64,000 nt of DNA from positions 1,674,001 through 1,738,000 of the forward strand of contig NZ_JAPDHZ010000003.1 in NCBI RefSeq assembly GCF_029525555.1. The letters run 5' to 3'. The stretch is from Cohnella ginsengisoli. Its GTDB lineage: Bacteria; Bacillota; Bacilli; Paenibacillales; Paenibacillaceae. Positions within the stretch are counted from its first letter, which is position 1, and every line of letters begins with the position of its first letter. The translations under genes were made by a program, and so were the position numbers. The notes below the pieces were generated by a model that did not search any database, was not told where the DNA came from, and worked only from the letters and a program-made list of their open reading frames with translations. Of the stretch, positions 8,612 through 17,410 are shown one piece after another.

Positions 8612-9235
8612 GTTCCTATCCAGAAACTCCCGGAGGTTCGTGCGATGCGTGTGGGCGTGTAGGCGTGTGGGTCGCGGGAGTCCCTATCCGGGAACTCCCG
8701 GGCGGCTCGTGTGGGGCGTGGACCGCCGGAGTTCCTATCCAGGAATTCCCCGGCGGTTCGTGTGGGTCGTGGACCGCTGGAGTTCCTATCCAGGAACTCC
8801 CGGGCGGCTCGGGCGGTGTGTGGCGGCCGCTGGAGTTCCTATCCAGGAACTCCCCGGCGGCTCGTGTGGGTCGTGGACCGCTGGAGTTCCTATCCAGAAA
8901 CTTCCAGGCGGTTCGTGCGGTGTGTGGACCGCAGGAGTTCCTATCCAGGAACTCCCGGGCAGCACGTGCGGGGCGTGGGTCGCATGAGTTCCTGTTCAGG
9001 AACTCCCGGGCGGCTCGTGCGGGGCGTGGGTCGCATGAGTTCCTGTTCAGGAACTCCCGGGCGGCTCGTGCGGGGCGTGGGCCGCAGGAGTTCCTATCCA
9101 GGAACTCCCCGGCGGTTCGTCCGGTGTGTGGGCCGCAGGAGTTCCTATTCAGGAACTCCCGGGCGGTTCGTGCGGGGCGTGGACCGCAGGAATTCCTATC
9201 CAGGAACTCCTGAGCGGTTCGTCCGGTGTGGGCCG
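8612..9235. repeat. 51-bp tandem repeat array, 12 units, each with a palindrome
   Basis: Twelve units begin at about 8612, 8680, 8731, 8782, 8835, 8886, 8937, 8988, 9039, 9090, 9141 and 9192. The period is 51 bp except for one 68-bp and one 53-bp step. Every unit starts with GTTCCTATCCAGGAAC or a close variant, flanked by GG/CC to give an 8-bp perfect inverted repeat (GGAGTTCC/GGAACTCC, 6-base loop). A GC-rich spacer such as CGGGCGGTTCGTGCGGGGCG follows. As 51 is a multiple of three, all frames stay open over long stretches, so long ORFs here (for example 8470-9213 plus, 8616-9716 minus) are probably not genes. The array fills the gap between the kdpD stop and the glycosidase promoter. Confidence 0.9.
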
Positions 9236-9271
9236 GCCACTCCCTCGCCGCGTGCGCCGCAGGTGATCCGC

Positions 9272-11593
9272 TCACTCCGCCGCGCCACGGTCGAAGTCCG
9301 CGACGATCAGCATGTCGGTGCCGCGCGCGCGGCGCAGCATGAAATGCACGACCGTCTCCCTGATCAGCGAATGCCATAGCGGCCTGCGGGACTGGCCGAT
9401 GATCAGCAGCGTCGCGTTTAGTTCGTTCATACGCGCCAGCAGCGCTTCGCCGATCCGGCGGCCGTCCCGCTTCTCGGCCTCCAGCTTGCCTCCCAGACGT
9501 TCGCACAGCTGGCGCAGCGTGTCGAGCCGCTTCTCGGCATCGGCTCCGGATTCCCCGTCCGGCCGCACGTAGTGTGCATGCCACTCCGCCTTGAGCCGGT
9601 GCGCGATGCGAAAGCCGCGGCGAATGAGCCGCTCCGAGCGCGGCCCGGCGTCCACGCAGACGAAGATCGTCTCCTGCCGCCGCCATTGTCCGCGCAGCGA
9701 AGCATGGCGATCCCATGCCTCGAGCCGTTCGTCCACGTCGTCCGCCAGCTCCCGGAGCGCGAGCTCGCGCAGCGCGATCAGATTGCCTATTTTAAAAAAG
9801 GAGCCTAACGCCTGGTCGACCTTCTCGAGCGCGTAGATCTTCCCTTCGCGCATCCGCTGCTGCAGCATCTGCGGCGTCACGTCGATGAGCTCCACCTCGT
9901 CGGCCAGCTTCAGAATCGCGTCCGGCACCGTCTCGCGCACGCGAACGCCCGTCAGCTGCTCCACCGCGTCGTTCAAGCTCTCGAGATGCTGCACGTTGAC
10001 GGTCGAAATGACCGAAATGCCGTTGTCGAGCAGGCGGATGACATCCTCGTACCTTTTTTTGCGAAGGCTTCCCGGCACGTTCGTGTGCGCCAGCTCGTCG
10101 ACGAGCACGACTTCGGGATGACGCGCGACGATCGCCTCCGTATCCATCTCCTCGAGCCGCGCCGACTGGTAGTCAATCTTGGCTCTCGGCACGATCGGGA
10201 GACCGCCGACCTGGTCCCTCGTCTCCTTCCTGCCGTGCGTCTCGAGCAGGCCGATGACGACGTCGACGCCTTTGGCCTTCAGGCTGTTTCCCTCCTGCAG
10301 CATCTTGAAGGTTTTGCCTACGCCGGGCGCCGCTCCGATGTACACTTTAAAGGTGCCGCGGCGAATCGTCTCGATTTCCCGTTCGATCTCGCCGGAGCTG
10401 AGACGGCGGAACCGGTCCGCGTCCGCATGCGGCTTCGGCTTGATCGGCAGGATGCGCTCGCCCGCGTGGGCGGCGCGATCGGCCATGATGAACACGTCGA
10501 TGTTCCTCGTCTTTCGCAGCACGCGGTTCGCGATGGAGCCCTGCCATTTTTCCTGCCAGCGGTTCCGGTTGGAATGTCCCATGACGATGCGCGTGACCTT
10601 GTTGTCGACGGCATAGCGCACGAGCAGCGCCGGCAGCTTGCGCGCATGCGGCAGCGGCAGCTCCTCGAAACGGGCATCCACTTTCTCGACCAGCTTCTGA
10701 ATGGACCGCTTGAACGTCAGCTGCTCCTTCGTCAGCGCCCGACTCGGCCGCACGAACGTCGCGACGATCAGCTCGCCGTTCAGCCTTCTGGCGATCTGCT
10801 GTCCTCTGCGCACGTGAAGCGAGCCGTTCCAGTGATATTGGGCCGCGACCAGGATTCGCTCCGCGGCGCCGGACGGACCGACGAGCCCGAGCGCCTCACG
10901 ATGCTTTTCCAGCGAATCGTTCACGCCCTCGGCCATGAGCCGCAGCGCGATCTCTCTCAGCACGCCGAGGTTGCCGCGGCGGCACATCGCCGGATGACGC
11001 CGCTCGCCCAGCAGCCCATCGTCGATCCGCTTCAGCATCGTCTCGGGCGACACGTCGATCAGACGCACCTCGTCCGCCAGCTCCAGCGTGTCGGAGGGCA
11101 CCGTCTCCTCGGCGCGAATGCCGGTGAGTTTGTAGACGATCTCGCCTTCGTCCGCCAGCTCGTAGACGTTGATCGTCGCGATGACGCCGATGCCTTTGTC
11201 CATCAGATAAAGAATGTCTTCAAGCCGCGTCCCGAACCTCGCGCCCTCCCGGTTGCGATGGGCGAGATCGTCGACGAGCACCACCTCCGGATTGCGGGCG
11301 AGCAGGGCGTCGAGCGGCAGATCCTTCCGCTCCCGGCCGTCCTTCGTCCAATGAATGCTCGGCACCCGCTCAAGCGCCAGCGCCTGCTCGACCGTTTCCG
11401 ACCGCTGCATCGTCGATACCGCGCTGATGACGACGTCGATCCCCTGCTGCTTCAGCTGATTGCCTTCCCGCAGCATGTGATACGTTTTGCCCGAGCCGCT
11501 GACCGCCCCGATGATGATCTTCAGCCGCCCCCGATGCAGCTTGGAAATGGCGTATAAAATCTCCTCCGGCGTTTTCCGCCGATATTCCGTCAC
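9272..11593 (-). CDS. kdpD: KdpD sensor-domain protein with duplicated module and no kinase
   Basis: Protein of 773 residues made of two tandem copies of the N-terminal half of KdpD. Each copy has a P-loop KdpD domain followed by a universal-stress-protein (USP) domain. Copy 1 (residues 1 to about 385) has the divergent Walker A GAVSGSGKT (29-37) and Walker B VVLVDDLAHRN. Copy 2 (about 395-773) has the canonical KdpD motifs GAAPGVGKT (near 419) and VVLVDELAHTNVPGS. There are no membrane helices, HisKA or HATPase domains. Those are in a separate divergent gene at 17917-19498. GTG 11593 overlaps the upstream hydrolase stop. Short KdpD proteins are known (cyanobacteria, Alicyclobacillus KdpDN); the internal duplication is unusual. 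Likely role: cytosolic sensing of K+, ATP or c-di-AMP for the Kdp system. Confidence 0.9.
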   Translation of the reverse strand: MTEYRRKTPEEILYAISKLHRGRLKIIIGAVSGSGKTYHMLREGNQLKQQGIDVVISAVSTMQRSETVEQALALERVPSIHWTKDGRERKDLPLDALLARNPEVVLVDDLAHRNREGARFGTRLEDILYLMDKGIGVIATINVYELADEGEIVYKLTGIRAEETVPSDTLELADEVRLIDVSPETMLKRIDDGLLGERRHPAMCRRGNLGVLREIALRLMAEGVNDSLEKHREALGLVGPSGAAERILVAAQYHWNGSLHVRRGQQIARRLNGELIVATFVRPSRALTKEQLTFKRSIQKLVEKVDARFEELPLPHARKLPALLVRYAVDNKVTRIVMGHSNRNRWQEKWQGSIANRVLRKTRNIDVFIMADRAAHAGERILPIKPKPHADADRFRRLSSGEIEREIETIRRGTFKVYIGAAPGVGKTFKMLQEGNSLKAKGVDVVIGLLETHGRKETRDQVGGLPIVPRAKIDYQSARLEEMDTEAIVARHPEVVLVDELAHTNVPGSLRKKRYEDVIRLLDNGISVISTVNVQHLESLNDAVEQLTGVRVRETVPDAILKLADEVELIDVTPQMLQQRMREGKIYALEKVDQALGSFFKIGNLIALRELALRELADDVDERLEAWDRHASLRGQWRRQETIFVCVDAGPRSERLIRRGFRIAHRLKAEWHAHYVRPDGESGADAEKRLDTLRQLCERLGGKLEAEKRDGRRIGEALLARMNELNATLLIIGQSRRPLWHSLIRETVVHFMLRRARGTDMLIVADFDRGAAE

Positions 11594-12415
11594 CCGCTCC
11601 CCGCCTCCCCGAACGATCGGATCGCGTGCCGGTTCAGAAATTGCTCGACGACCTGATTAAAAGCATCCGGCCGGCAAAGGCTGCTCGGACCGCGAGCGTC
11701 CGCGATGACGGCCAGACCCGCTTGGGGCAGGCAGGCGACAAGCTCCTCCATGCAGGCGATGCCGTAGGCCGTATAATCGCCCGCCACGCCTAACGCCGGA
11801 CCGCGGAAAGTCCTTAGATGATCCGTGTAGTCGATCCGCCTGGTCGCCAGCCGCTGCCGGTACAGCTCGCGGGGCCTCCGGTTCAGCACGTTCCGCCGGA
11901 GCTCGTCGTAGGCTGGCGCCCATCTCTGATAGGCAAGCCGCAGCGAGGGAAGAAGCAGCTCGCCGGGCGCATAGTAGTCGAGCCAGCTCATATACGCCGC
12001 CGCCAGCTGGAGCTTGCTGAAGACGGTGGACGAATCGACGCGGCAGAAGCTGTCGGCGATGACGATCGCGGCCGCCCGCTCGGGGTACTGTCTGGCGATC
12101 TGCTGCACGATCAAGCCGCCGTAGTCGATGCCGACGAACACGGCTTGGCGAATGCCGAGCGAATTGAGCAGCAGGATTAGATCGAGGCACTGGGTATCGA
12201 TGATGTCGTCGGGGGGATTGGCGCAGCTCGCCCGACCGCCCGTTGCCGCGAAGATCGCAGGCGATCGTCCGGTACCGCTTGGAAAAGTAGTCGAACTGCG
12301 GTTTGAACATGCTATGGTTCCACCCGTGTCCGTGAATGAAAAGAATCGTCGTGCCGCTTCCTTGCATCTCGTAGTAGATCGACGTTCCGTTAAGCCTGGC
12401 GACCGGCAAAGCCAT
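11590..12415 (-). CDS. Alpha/beta-hydrolase fold protein, frameshifted as read, degenerate triad
   Basis: Two frames join into one alpha/beta-hydrolase of about 275 residues. The N-terminal part (ATG 12415, TTILFIHGHGWNHSMF oxyanion region) is joined at a six-base G run (12211-12216) that carries one extra base to the rest (DDIIDTQCLDLILL onward). The nucleophile elbow reads FVGIDYGG, with Asp in place of Ser, as in epoxide hydrolases and dehalogenases. Where the catalytic His is expected the sequence reads ADARGPSSLCRPDAFN, with Gly or Pro instead of His. It lies between kdpC and kdpD, overlapping the latter's start (GTGA), so it is part of the kdp operon. The frameshift is probably a sequencing error; the unusual triad is read directly. 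Function unknown. Confidence 0.72.
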
Positions 12416-12499
12416 ACACCTCGATTATTTGCGAAATTCGATAAAGCCTTTCGAGCCATTCGTTCCAGCACCCGCTCGCGCGACTCATTCAACCATTCA

Positions 12500-12564
12500 T
12501 TCGAGCCATCCGTTCGAGCCATTCATTCGAGCAATCCGTTCGAGCTCTCCATTCGCGCGAGCCT
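12500..12564. repeat. 13-bp tandem repeat between kdpC and the hydrolase
   Basis: About five head-to-tail units of TTCGAGCCATCCG and variants (TTCGAGCCATTCA, TTCGAGCAATCCG, TTCGAGCTCTCCA, TTCGCGCGAGCCT) lie in the 200-bp gap between kdpC and the downstream hydrolase. Related fragments extend left to about 12448. No gene is supported in this gap. The array could weaken readthrough into the hydrolase and kdpD genes, but that is speculation. Confidence 0.8.
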
Positions 12565-12616
12565 TCGGGCGGCAACCGCCCGTCCGGCACCAGCGCGGAC
12601 AGGGCTTGTTGCGACG

Positions 12617-13240
12617 TTATTTGCCCAGCTTTTCCTTCAAAGCCAGGTTCAGCTTCAGCACGTTCACCCGCTTGTCCCCGAAGACGCCCAGGTCGCGGTC
12701 CTCCGTATAGGCGTCGACCAGCGACGTCAGCTCGGCGGCGGACAGGCCGGTCAGCTTGCCGATCCTCGGAATCTGCACAAGCGCCGACTGCGGCGTAATA
12801 TGCGGATCGAGCCCCGAGCCCGAATTGGTGACGAGCGCGATCGGCAGCCGGTCGATCGGCACATCCGGATTGTCCTTTTGCCACGCCGCGATCGATGCCT
12901 TGACCCTGGCGAGCAGGTCCGGATTCGAAGGCGCGTAGTTGTTCGAGCCGGAAGCCTCCGCCTTATTGTCGATGCTCGATACGCGCCCCTGAAAGTAGCT
13001 CGGGTCCGCGAAGGACTGTCCGATCAGCTCGGAGCCTACCACGTTGCCCGCCTTGTCCTTGAGCAGGCTGCCGTTCGCCTGATGGGGAAACAGCAACTGA
13101 GCGAGCCCGGTGCTGACAAGCGGATAAACAATCCCGCACAAGAGGATGAACAGCAGACTCAGGCGAATAGCGATCCAGAGCATCGAGCCGCCGGAGCGCT
13201 CTTCCTCGCCGCCTTGCCGATCCTGCGCAAGCGTAGCCAT
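12617..13240 (-). CDS. kdpC: Potassium-transporting ATPase subunit KdpC
   Basis: Protein of 207 residues with one N-terminal membrane helix (LWIAIRLSLLFILLCGIVYPLV). The KdpC periplasmic-side domain follows: GSELIGQSFADPSYFQGR, a Ser/Asn-rich stretch NNYAPSNPDLL, then VTNSGSGLDPHITPQSA and a C-terminal LVDAYTEDRDLGVFGDKRVNVLKLN. KdpC binds KdpA and stabilises nucleotide binding by KdpB. The length is normal and the gene intact. It sits 63 bp behind kdpB in the leftward kdp operon. Confidence 0.97.
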   Translation of the reverse strand: MATLAQDRQGGEEERSGGSMLWIAIRLSLLFILLCGIVYPLVSTGLAQLLFPHQANGSLLKDKAGNVVGSELIGQSFADPSYFQGRVSSIDNKAEASGSNNYAPSNPDLLARVKASIAAWQKDNPDVPIDRLPIALVTNSGSGLDPHITPQSALVQIPRIGKLTGLSAAELTSLVDAYTEDRDLGVFGDKRVNVLKLNLALKEKLGK

Positions 13241-13303
13241 GGCCGATTCCTTCTTTCATTAATAATTAATAGGTTTAATCGCCTTCGCTGCCGCGACCGC
13301 CCG

Positions 13304-15343
13304 TCAGATCCAGGCGTGAACGATCAGGTCGATCAGCTTGATGCCGATAAAAGGAGCCATGACGCCGCCCGCGCCGTAGACGAACAGATTGCGGCCGAGC
13401 AAACGGGCGGCGCTCATCGGCCGGTAGGCGACGCCCTTCATGGCGAGCGGGATGAGCAGCGGAATGATAATGGCGTTAAAAATTAACGCCGACAAGATCG
13501 CCGACAGCGGCGAACCGAGCCGCATGACGTTCAGCGCGTCCATCTCGGGAATCGCCAGCATGAACATCGCCGGGATGATGGCGAAATACTTGGCGATGTC
13601 GTTGGCGATGCTGAAGGTCGTCAAGGCGCCGCGCGTCATGAGCAGCTGCTTGCCGATCGCGACCACTTCGATGATCTTGGACGGGTCCGAGTCGAGATCG
13701 ACCATGTTGGCCGCTTCTTTGGCGGCCGTCGTGCCGCTGTTCATCGCGAGGCCCACGTCGGCCTGCGCGAGCGCGGGCGCGTCGTTCGTGCCGTCGCCGG
13801 TCATCGCGACCAGCTTGCCGTCGGCCTGCTCGCGGCGGATGACCGCGATCTTGTCCTCCGGCTTGCTCTCCGCGATGAAGTCGTCGACGCCCGCCTCCCT
13901 GGCGATCGTCGCCGCGGTCAGCGGATTGTCTCCCGTGCACATGATCGTCTTGATACCCATCGCGCGGAGCTGGTCGAACCGCTCCTTCATCCCCGGCTTC
14001 ACCGTATCCTTCAGATAGACGACGCCGAAGATCCGTTCGTCGACCGCTACGGCCAGCGGCGTGCCGCCCTCCGAAGCGATGCGGTCCGACTGCTTGCCCA
14101 AATCGTCCGGGACCGCGCCGCCTTGCGCCGCTGCCCATTTGCGGACGGCGTCGACGGCGCCCTTGCGCACGCGGCGTCCGTCCGACAGATCGATGCCGCT
14201 CATGCGCGTCTCCGCCTTGAATTCGACGAAGCCGCCGCCGTCGGCAAGCGAGGCGTCGAACGCCTTTCCGTTTTTCCTCATCCACTCCAGCACCGAGCGG
14301 CCTTCCGGCGTCTCGTCCTGCAAGGACGCGATCGCCGCCCAGGCGGCCGTCTCGTCACCCCCGGCGCCGCCGACGGGAACGATGTCGCTCGCCATCCGGT
14401 TGCCGAAGGTGATCGTGCCCGTCTTGTCCAGGATCATCGTGTTGATGTCTCCCGCGGCCTCGACCGCCTTGCCCGACATCGCGAGCACGTTGAACTGCGT
14501 CACCCGGTCCATGCCGGCGATGCCGATCGCCGACAGCAATCCGCCGATCGTCGTCGGGATGAGGCAGACGAGCAGCGCGATCAGCACGGGTACCTCCAGC
14601 TTGACGTCCACGTAGGACGCGATCGGTCCGAGCGTGACGACCACGATGAGGAAAACGAGCGTCAGGCTGATGAGCAAGGTGTTCAGCGCGATCTCATTGG
14701 GCGTTTTTTGCCGCTTGGCGCCTTCGACCAGCGCGATCATCCGATCGATAAACGTCTCGCCGGGATCGCTCGTGATCCTCACCTTGATCCGGTCGCTGAC
14801 GACGCGCGTGCCGCCCGTGACCGAATTGAAGTCGCCGCCCGCTTCCTTGATGACCGGCGCGGATTCGCCGGTAATCGCCGATTCGTCGACGGAGGCGAGC
14901 CCCTCGACGACCTCGCCGTCGCCGGGGATCATCTCGCCCTGCGACACGACGACGATATCGCCCTTGCGCAGCTCGGTGGAGGGCACGGTCTTGACCGCGG
15001 CGCCGCCATTTAAGAGCTTGTTCGCGGTAATTTCCTTTTTCGTCCGCTTCAACGTGTCGGCCTGCGCTTTGCCCCGTCCCTCAGCCAGCGCTTCGGCGAA
15101 GTTCGCGAACAGCAGCGTGAACAGCAGGATGAGAAACACGGCCAGATTAAAGCCGATGCGGTCCTCCGCTTCGAAGTAGCCCGGCAGCAGCGTCATCAGC
15201 AGCACGATCGCCGTGCCGACCTCGACCACGAACATGACCGGATTTTTCATCATGACCGCCGGATTCAGCTTGATCACGCTCGCCTTCAAGGCTCCGGCGA
15301 CCAGCGGTACGGAAAACAGGCTCTTTTTTCGTTTTTCGTTCAC
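13304..15343 (-). CDS. kdpB: Potassium-transporting ATPase subunit KdpB (P-type ATPase)
   Basis: Protein of 679 residues, full length. It contains the P-type ATPase phosphorylation motif DKTGTITFGNR, the TGES actuator loop (AITGESAPVIKEAGGD) and the hinge MTGDGTNDAPALAQADVGLAMNSG (listed in parts: MTGDGTNDAPALA, DVGLAMNSGT). The membrane helices include VPVLIALLVCLIPTTIGGLL of the KdpB family. It hydrolyses ATP to drive high-affinity K+ uptake through KdpA. It lies 18 bp after kdpA. Confidence 0.98.
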   Translation of the reverse strand: MNEKRKKSLFSVPLVAGALKASVIKLNPAVMMKNPVMFVVEVGTAIVLLMTLLPGYFEAEDRIGFNLAVFLILLFTLLFANFAEALAEGRGKAQADTLKRTKKEITANKLLNGGAAVKTVPSTELRKGDIVVVSQGEMIPGDGEVVEGLASVDESAITGESAPVIKEAGGDFNSVTGGTRVVSDRIKVRITSDPGETFIDRMIALVEGAKRQKTPNEIALNTLLISLTLVFLIVVVTLGPIASYVDVKLEVPVLIALLVCLIPTTIGGLLSAIGIAGMDRVTQFNVLAMSGKAVEAAGDINTMILDKTGTITFGNRMASDIVPVGGAGGDETAAWAAIASLQDETPEGRSVLEWMRKNGKAFDASLADGGGFVEFKAETRMSGIDLSDGRRVRKGAVDAVRKWAAAQGGAVPDDLGKQSDRIASEGGTPLAVAVDERIFGVVYLKDTVKPGMKERFDQLRAMGIKTIMCTGDNPLTAATIAREAGVDDFIAESKPEDKIAVIRREQADGKLVAMTGDGTNDAPALAQADVGLAMNSGTTAAKEAANMVDLDSDPSKIIEVVAIGKQLLMTRGALTTFSIANDIAKYFAIIPAMFMLAIPEMDALNVMRLGSPLSAILSALIFNAIIIPLLIPLAMKGVAYRPMSAARLLGRNLFVYGAGGVMAPFIGIKLIDLIVHAWI

Positions 15344-15361
15344 GACAGCTCACTCCGTCTC

Positions 15362-17044
15362 TTATTGGCGAATGGTCAGATGCTCCGCGACCGGTCCGAG
15401 CACGATCGCGGGCAGGAAGGTCAGCGCGCCGATCAGAATGACCGTGCCGACCAGCAGAACGGCGAACAGCGCATTGTCCGTGCGGAACGTGCCGATCGTC
15501 TCCGGCACCCACTGCTTGCGCACGAGCGATCCGGCGACGGCCAGCAGCGCGATCATCGAGACGTAGCGCCCGAAGAACATAACCAGGCCGGTTGTGATGT
15601 TCCAAAACGAAGTGTTGTCCGCGAGTCCCTCGAAGCCGGAGCCGTTGTTCGCCGCCGCCGAGGTATATTCGTACAGCACCTGCGAGATGCCGTGGAAGCC
15701 CGGATTCGATATCGATCCCTTGCCGAGATCGGTCAGAAAGGCGATCGCCGTCGGCGCCAATATAATGAACGGATGCGCCAGAATGGCGACCGCGATCAGC
15801 TTCATCTCCCGCGGCTCGAGCTTGCGACCGAGAAATTCCGGCGTCCGGCCGACCATCAGGCCGCAGATGAACACGGCGAGCATCGCGTACATCAGCATGT
15901 TGACCAGCCCCACGCCCTTGCCGCCGAAGACGACGTTCAGCATCATCTCGGCGAGCGGCACCAGGCCGCCCAGCGGGGTCAGCGTATCGTGCATGTTGTT
16001 GACCGTCCCCGTCGTCGCAGCCGTGGTCACCGTCGTGAACAGCGCGGACTGGGCGATGCCGAAGCGCACCTCCTTGCCCTCCATGCTTCCCTGCGATGCG
16101 TCGATGCCCAGCGCCTCAAGCGCCGGGTTGCCGCTCTTCTCCGCGGTATAAGCGACCGTGAGGAACACGAGGAACAACGCCATCATCGCCGAGAAAACGA
16201 CCCAGCCCTGCTTGCCGTTTTTCGCGAAACGGCCGTACATGAAGGGCAGCGCAGCGGGCAACGCCCACATCGACAAGATCTCGATCACGTTCGTCAGCGC
16301 GTTCGGATTCTCGAACGGATGCGCCGAGTTCACGCCGAAAAAGCCGCCGCCGTTCGTGCCCAGATGCTTGATCGCCTCCAGCGAAGCGACCGGCCCGATC
16401 GCGATCTGCTGCGCGGTCCCCTGAAGCGTCGTCACCGACAGCGTCGGATCGAGCGTCTGCGGCACCTGCAGCGCGACCAAGACCAACGTCACCACGAGGG
16501 CGAGCGGGAAAAAAATGCGCGTGTGCGCCTTGACGAAGTCTTCGAAAAAGTTGCCCAGCGTCTTGCCCTTGCCGGTGATGCCTCTGACGAAGGCCACCGC
16601 CACCGAGAAGCCGGTCGCCGCGGACGTGAACATCATCATCATGATGACGGCCATCTGAGAAAAGTAAGACAGTCCCGTCTCACCGCTGTAGTGCTGCAGA
16701 TTCGTATTCGTCATGAAGCTGATGACCGTATTCAGCGCCAGCGTCGGTTCCATGCCGCCGATGCCGTTCGGATTGAGCGGCAGTCCGTTCTGCGCGCGCA
16801 GCAGGACGTAGCTGACCGCCACGAGCGCGAAGTTGACGGCGATGAAGCTGAGCGCGTACCGTTTCCAGGTCATCCCGGCGCGATGCCGCAGGCCGATGGC
16901 CGCGAAGATCGGCTTCTCGACCCAGCCGAACAGCCTGTCGGTGCGATTGGACTCGTTCGAAAAGACGAGATAAACATAATTCCCAAGCGGTTTGGCGATC
17001 AGCGCGAGCATGCCGATCACGATGACGATTTGCAATACATCCAT
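15362..17044 (-). CDS. kdpA: Potassium-transporting ATPase subunit KdpA
   Basis: Protein of 560 residues with about ten membrane helices and K+-channel-like selectivity regions: SFMTNTNLQHYSGETGLSYF, HLGTNGGGFFGVNSAHPFE, TGTVNNMHDTLTPLGG and SAAANNGSGFEGL. It is the K+-binding, translocating subunit of the KdpFABC pump. ATG 17044 has a GGAGG site upstream. It begins 44 bp after kdpF and is the first large gene of the kdp operon. Confidence 0.98.
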   Translation of the reverse strand: MDVLQIVIVIGMLALIAKPLGNYVYLVFSNESNRTDRLFGWVEKPIFAAIGLRHRAGMTWKRYALSFIAVNFALVAVSYVLLRAQNGLPLNPNGIGGMEPTLALNTVISFMTNTNLQHYSGETGLSYFSQMAVIMMMMFTSAATGFSVAVAFVRGITGKGKTLGNFFEDFVKAHTRIFFPLALVVTLVLVALQVPQTLDPTLSVTTLQGTAQQIAIGPVASLEAIKHLGTNGGGFFGVNSAHPFENPNALTNVIEILSMWALPAALPFMYGRFAKNGKQGWVVFSAMMALFLVFLTVAYTAEKSGNPALEALGIDASQGSMEGKEVRFGIAQSALFTTVTTAATTGTVNNMHDTLTPLGGLVPLAEMMLNVVFGGKGVGLVNMLMYAMLAVFICGLMVGRTPEFLGRKLEPREMKLIAVAILAHPFIILAPTAIAFLTDLGKGSISNPGFHGISQVLYEYTSAAANNGSGFEGLADNTSFWNITTGLVMFFGRYVSMIALLAVAGSLVRKQWVPETIGTFRTDNALFAVLLVGTVILIGALTFLPAIVLGPVAEHLTIRQ

Positions 17045-17088
17045 GGCCGTTCCTCCTTAAGCTCGGGCGGCGCTTGCGAGGCGCGTCG

Positions 17089-17166
17089 TTAAAATTTCTC
17101 CGGGTGAAGCAGCGCGTACACGAGGTAGATCAGCAGCAGGCCGGTGAAAACAAGCACGATCGTCAT
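17089..17166 (-). CDS. kdpF: KdpF small membrane subunit
   Basis: A 25-residue peptide, one membrane helix with a KdpF-type tail (LLLIYLVYALLHPEKF). KdpF stabilises the KdpABC complex in the membrane. ATG 17166 is preceded by GGGGGAGAGGG and overlaps the stop of the upstream 36-codon ORF by four bases (ATGA). Too short for ordinary gene calling, but position and sequence match the family. Confidence 0.88.
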   Translation of the reverse strand: MTIVLVFTGLLLIYLVYALLHPEKF

Positions 17167-17273
17167 GCGCCCTCTCCCCCCGCCTCGTCGATCGATCGGT
17201 CGCACCAGTATACGAATCCGACGACCAGCGCGAAGGCGGCGAGCAGCGCGATCGTCATCCAAACGTCCATCAT
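17163..17273 (-). CDS. 36-residue membrane peptide, first ORF of the kdp operon
   Basis: The ORF starts at ATG 17273 (a second ATG follows immediately), ten bases after AAGGAG, and ends in a TGA that overlaps the kdpF start. The peptide is MMDVWMTIALLAAFALVVGF followed by a Tyr-Trp-Cys and an acidic tail ending SIDEAGGEGA. This is one membrane helix with the charged end probably outside or cytosolic. It lies between the riboswitch terminator and kdpF, so it is transcribed under the same c-di-AMP control. I do not recognise a family. It may be a second KdpF-like subunit, a regulatory peptide, or only a coupling leader. Confidence 0.6.
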   Translation of the reverse strand: MMDVWMTIALLAAFALVVGFVYWCDRSIDEAGGEGA

Positions 17274-17333
17274 GGGTCACACGCTCCTTGTGATTCATTC
17301 GACCTTCCTTCTCCGAACAGCGGAAAAAGACAA

Positions 17334-17378
17334 CAAAAAAAGAAGCCCGGCAAAGGAGGAACCTTCGCCGCGGCTTCC
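17334..17378 (-). terminator. Riboswitch-controlled intrinsic terminator before kdp
   Basis: On the minus strand GAAGCCGCGGCGAAGG pairs with CCTTTGCCGGGCTTC across a short loop and is followed by seven T. It lies just downstream of the c-di-AMP riboswitch and 60 bp before the first ORF of the kdp operon, the position of a riboswitch expression platform. Confidence 0.85.
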
Positions 17379-17410
17379 CGATCAAGACAGGACGTCTTAA
17401 CGTCGTACGC

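Noticed and set aside
8470..9213. Long open frames in the 51-bp repeat array (both strands)
   Set aside because: The period is divisible by three, so all frames stay open. The predicted peptides are only 17-residue repeats without ribosome binding site or known fold, and one such frame runs antisense into the kdpD gene region.
8612..9235. CRISPR array
   Set aside because: Units are contiguous tandem repeats with variable copies, not conserved repeats with unique spacers, and no cas gene is nearby.
9272..11593. Truncated kdpD pseudogene
   Set aside because: The frame is intact with two complete sensor modules and both halves conserve structural motifs, and the kinase half exists as its own gene. 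A split system fits better than decay.
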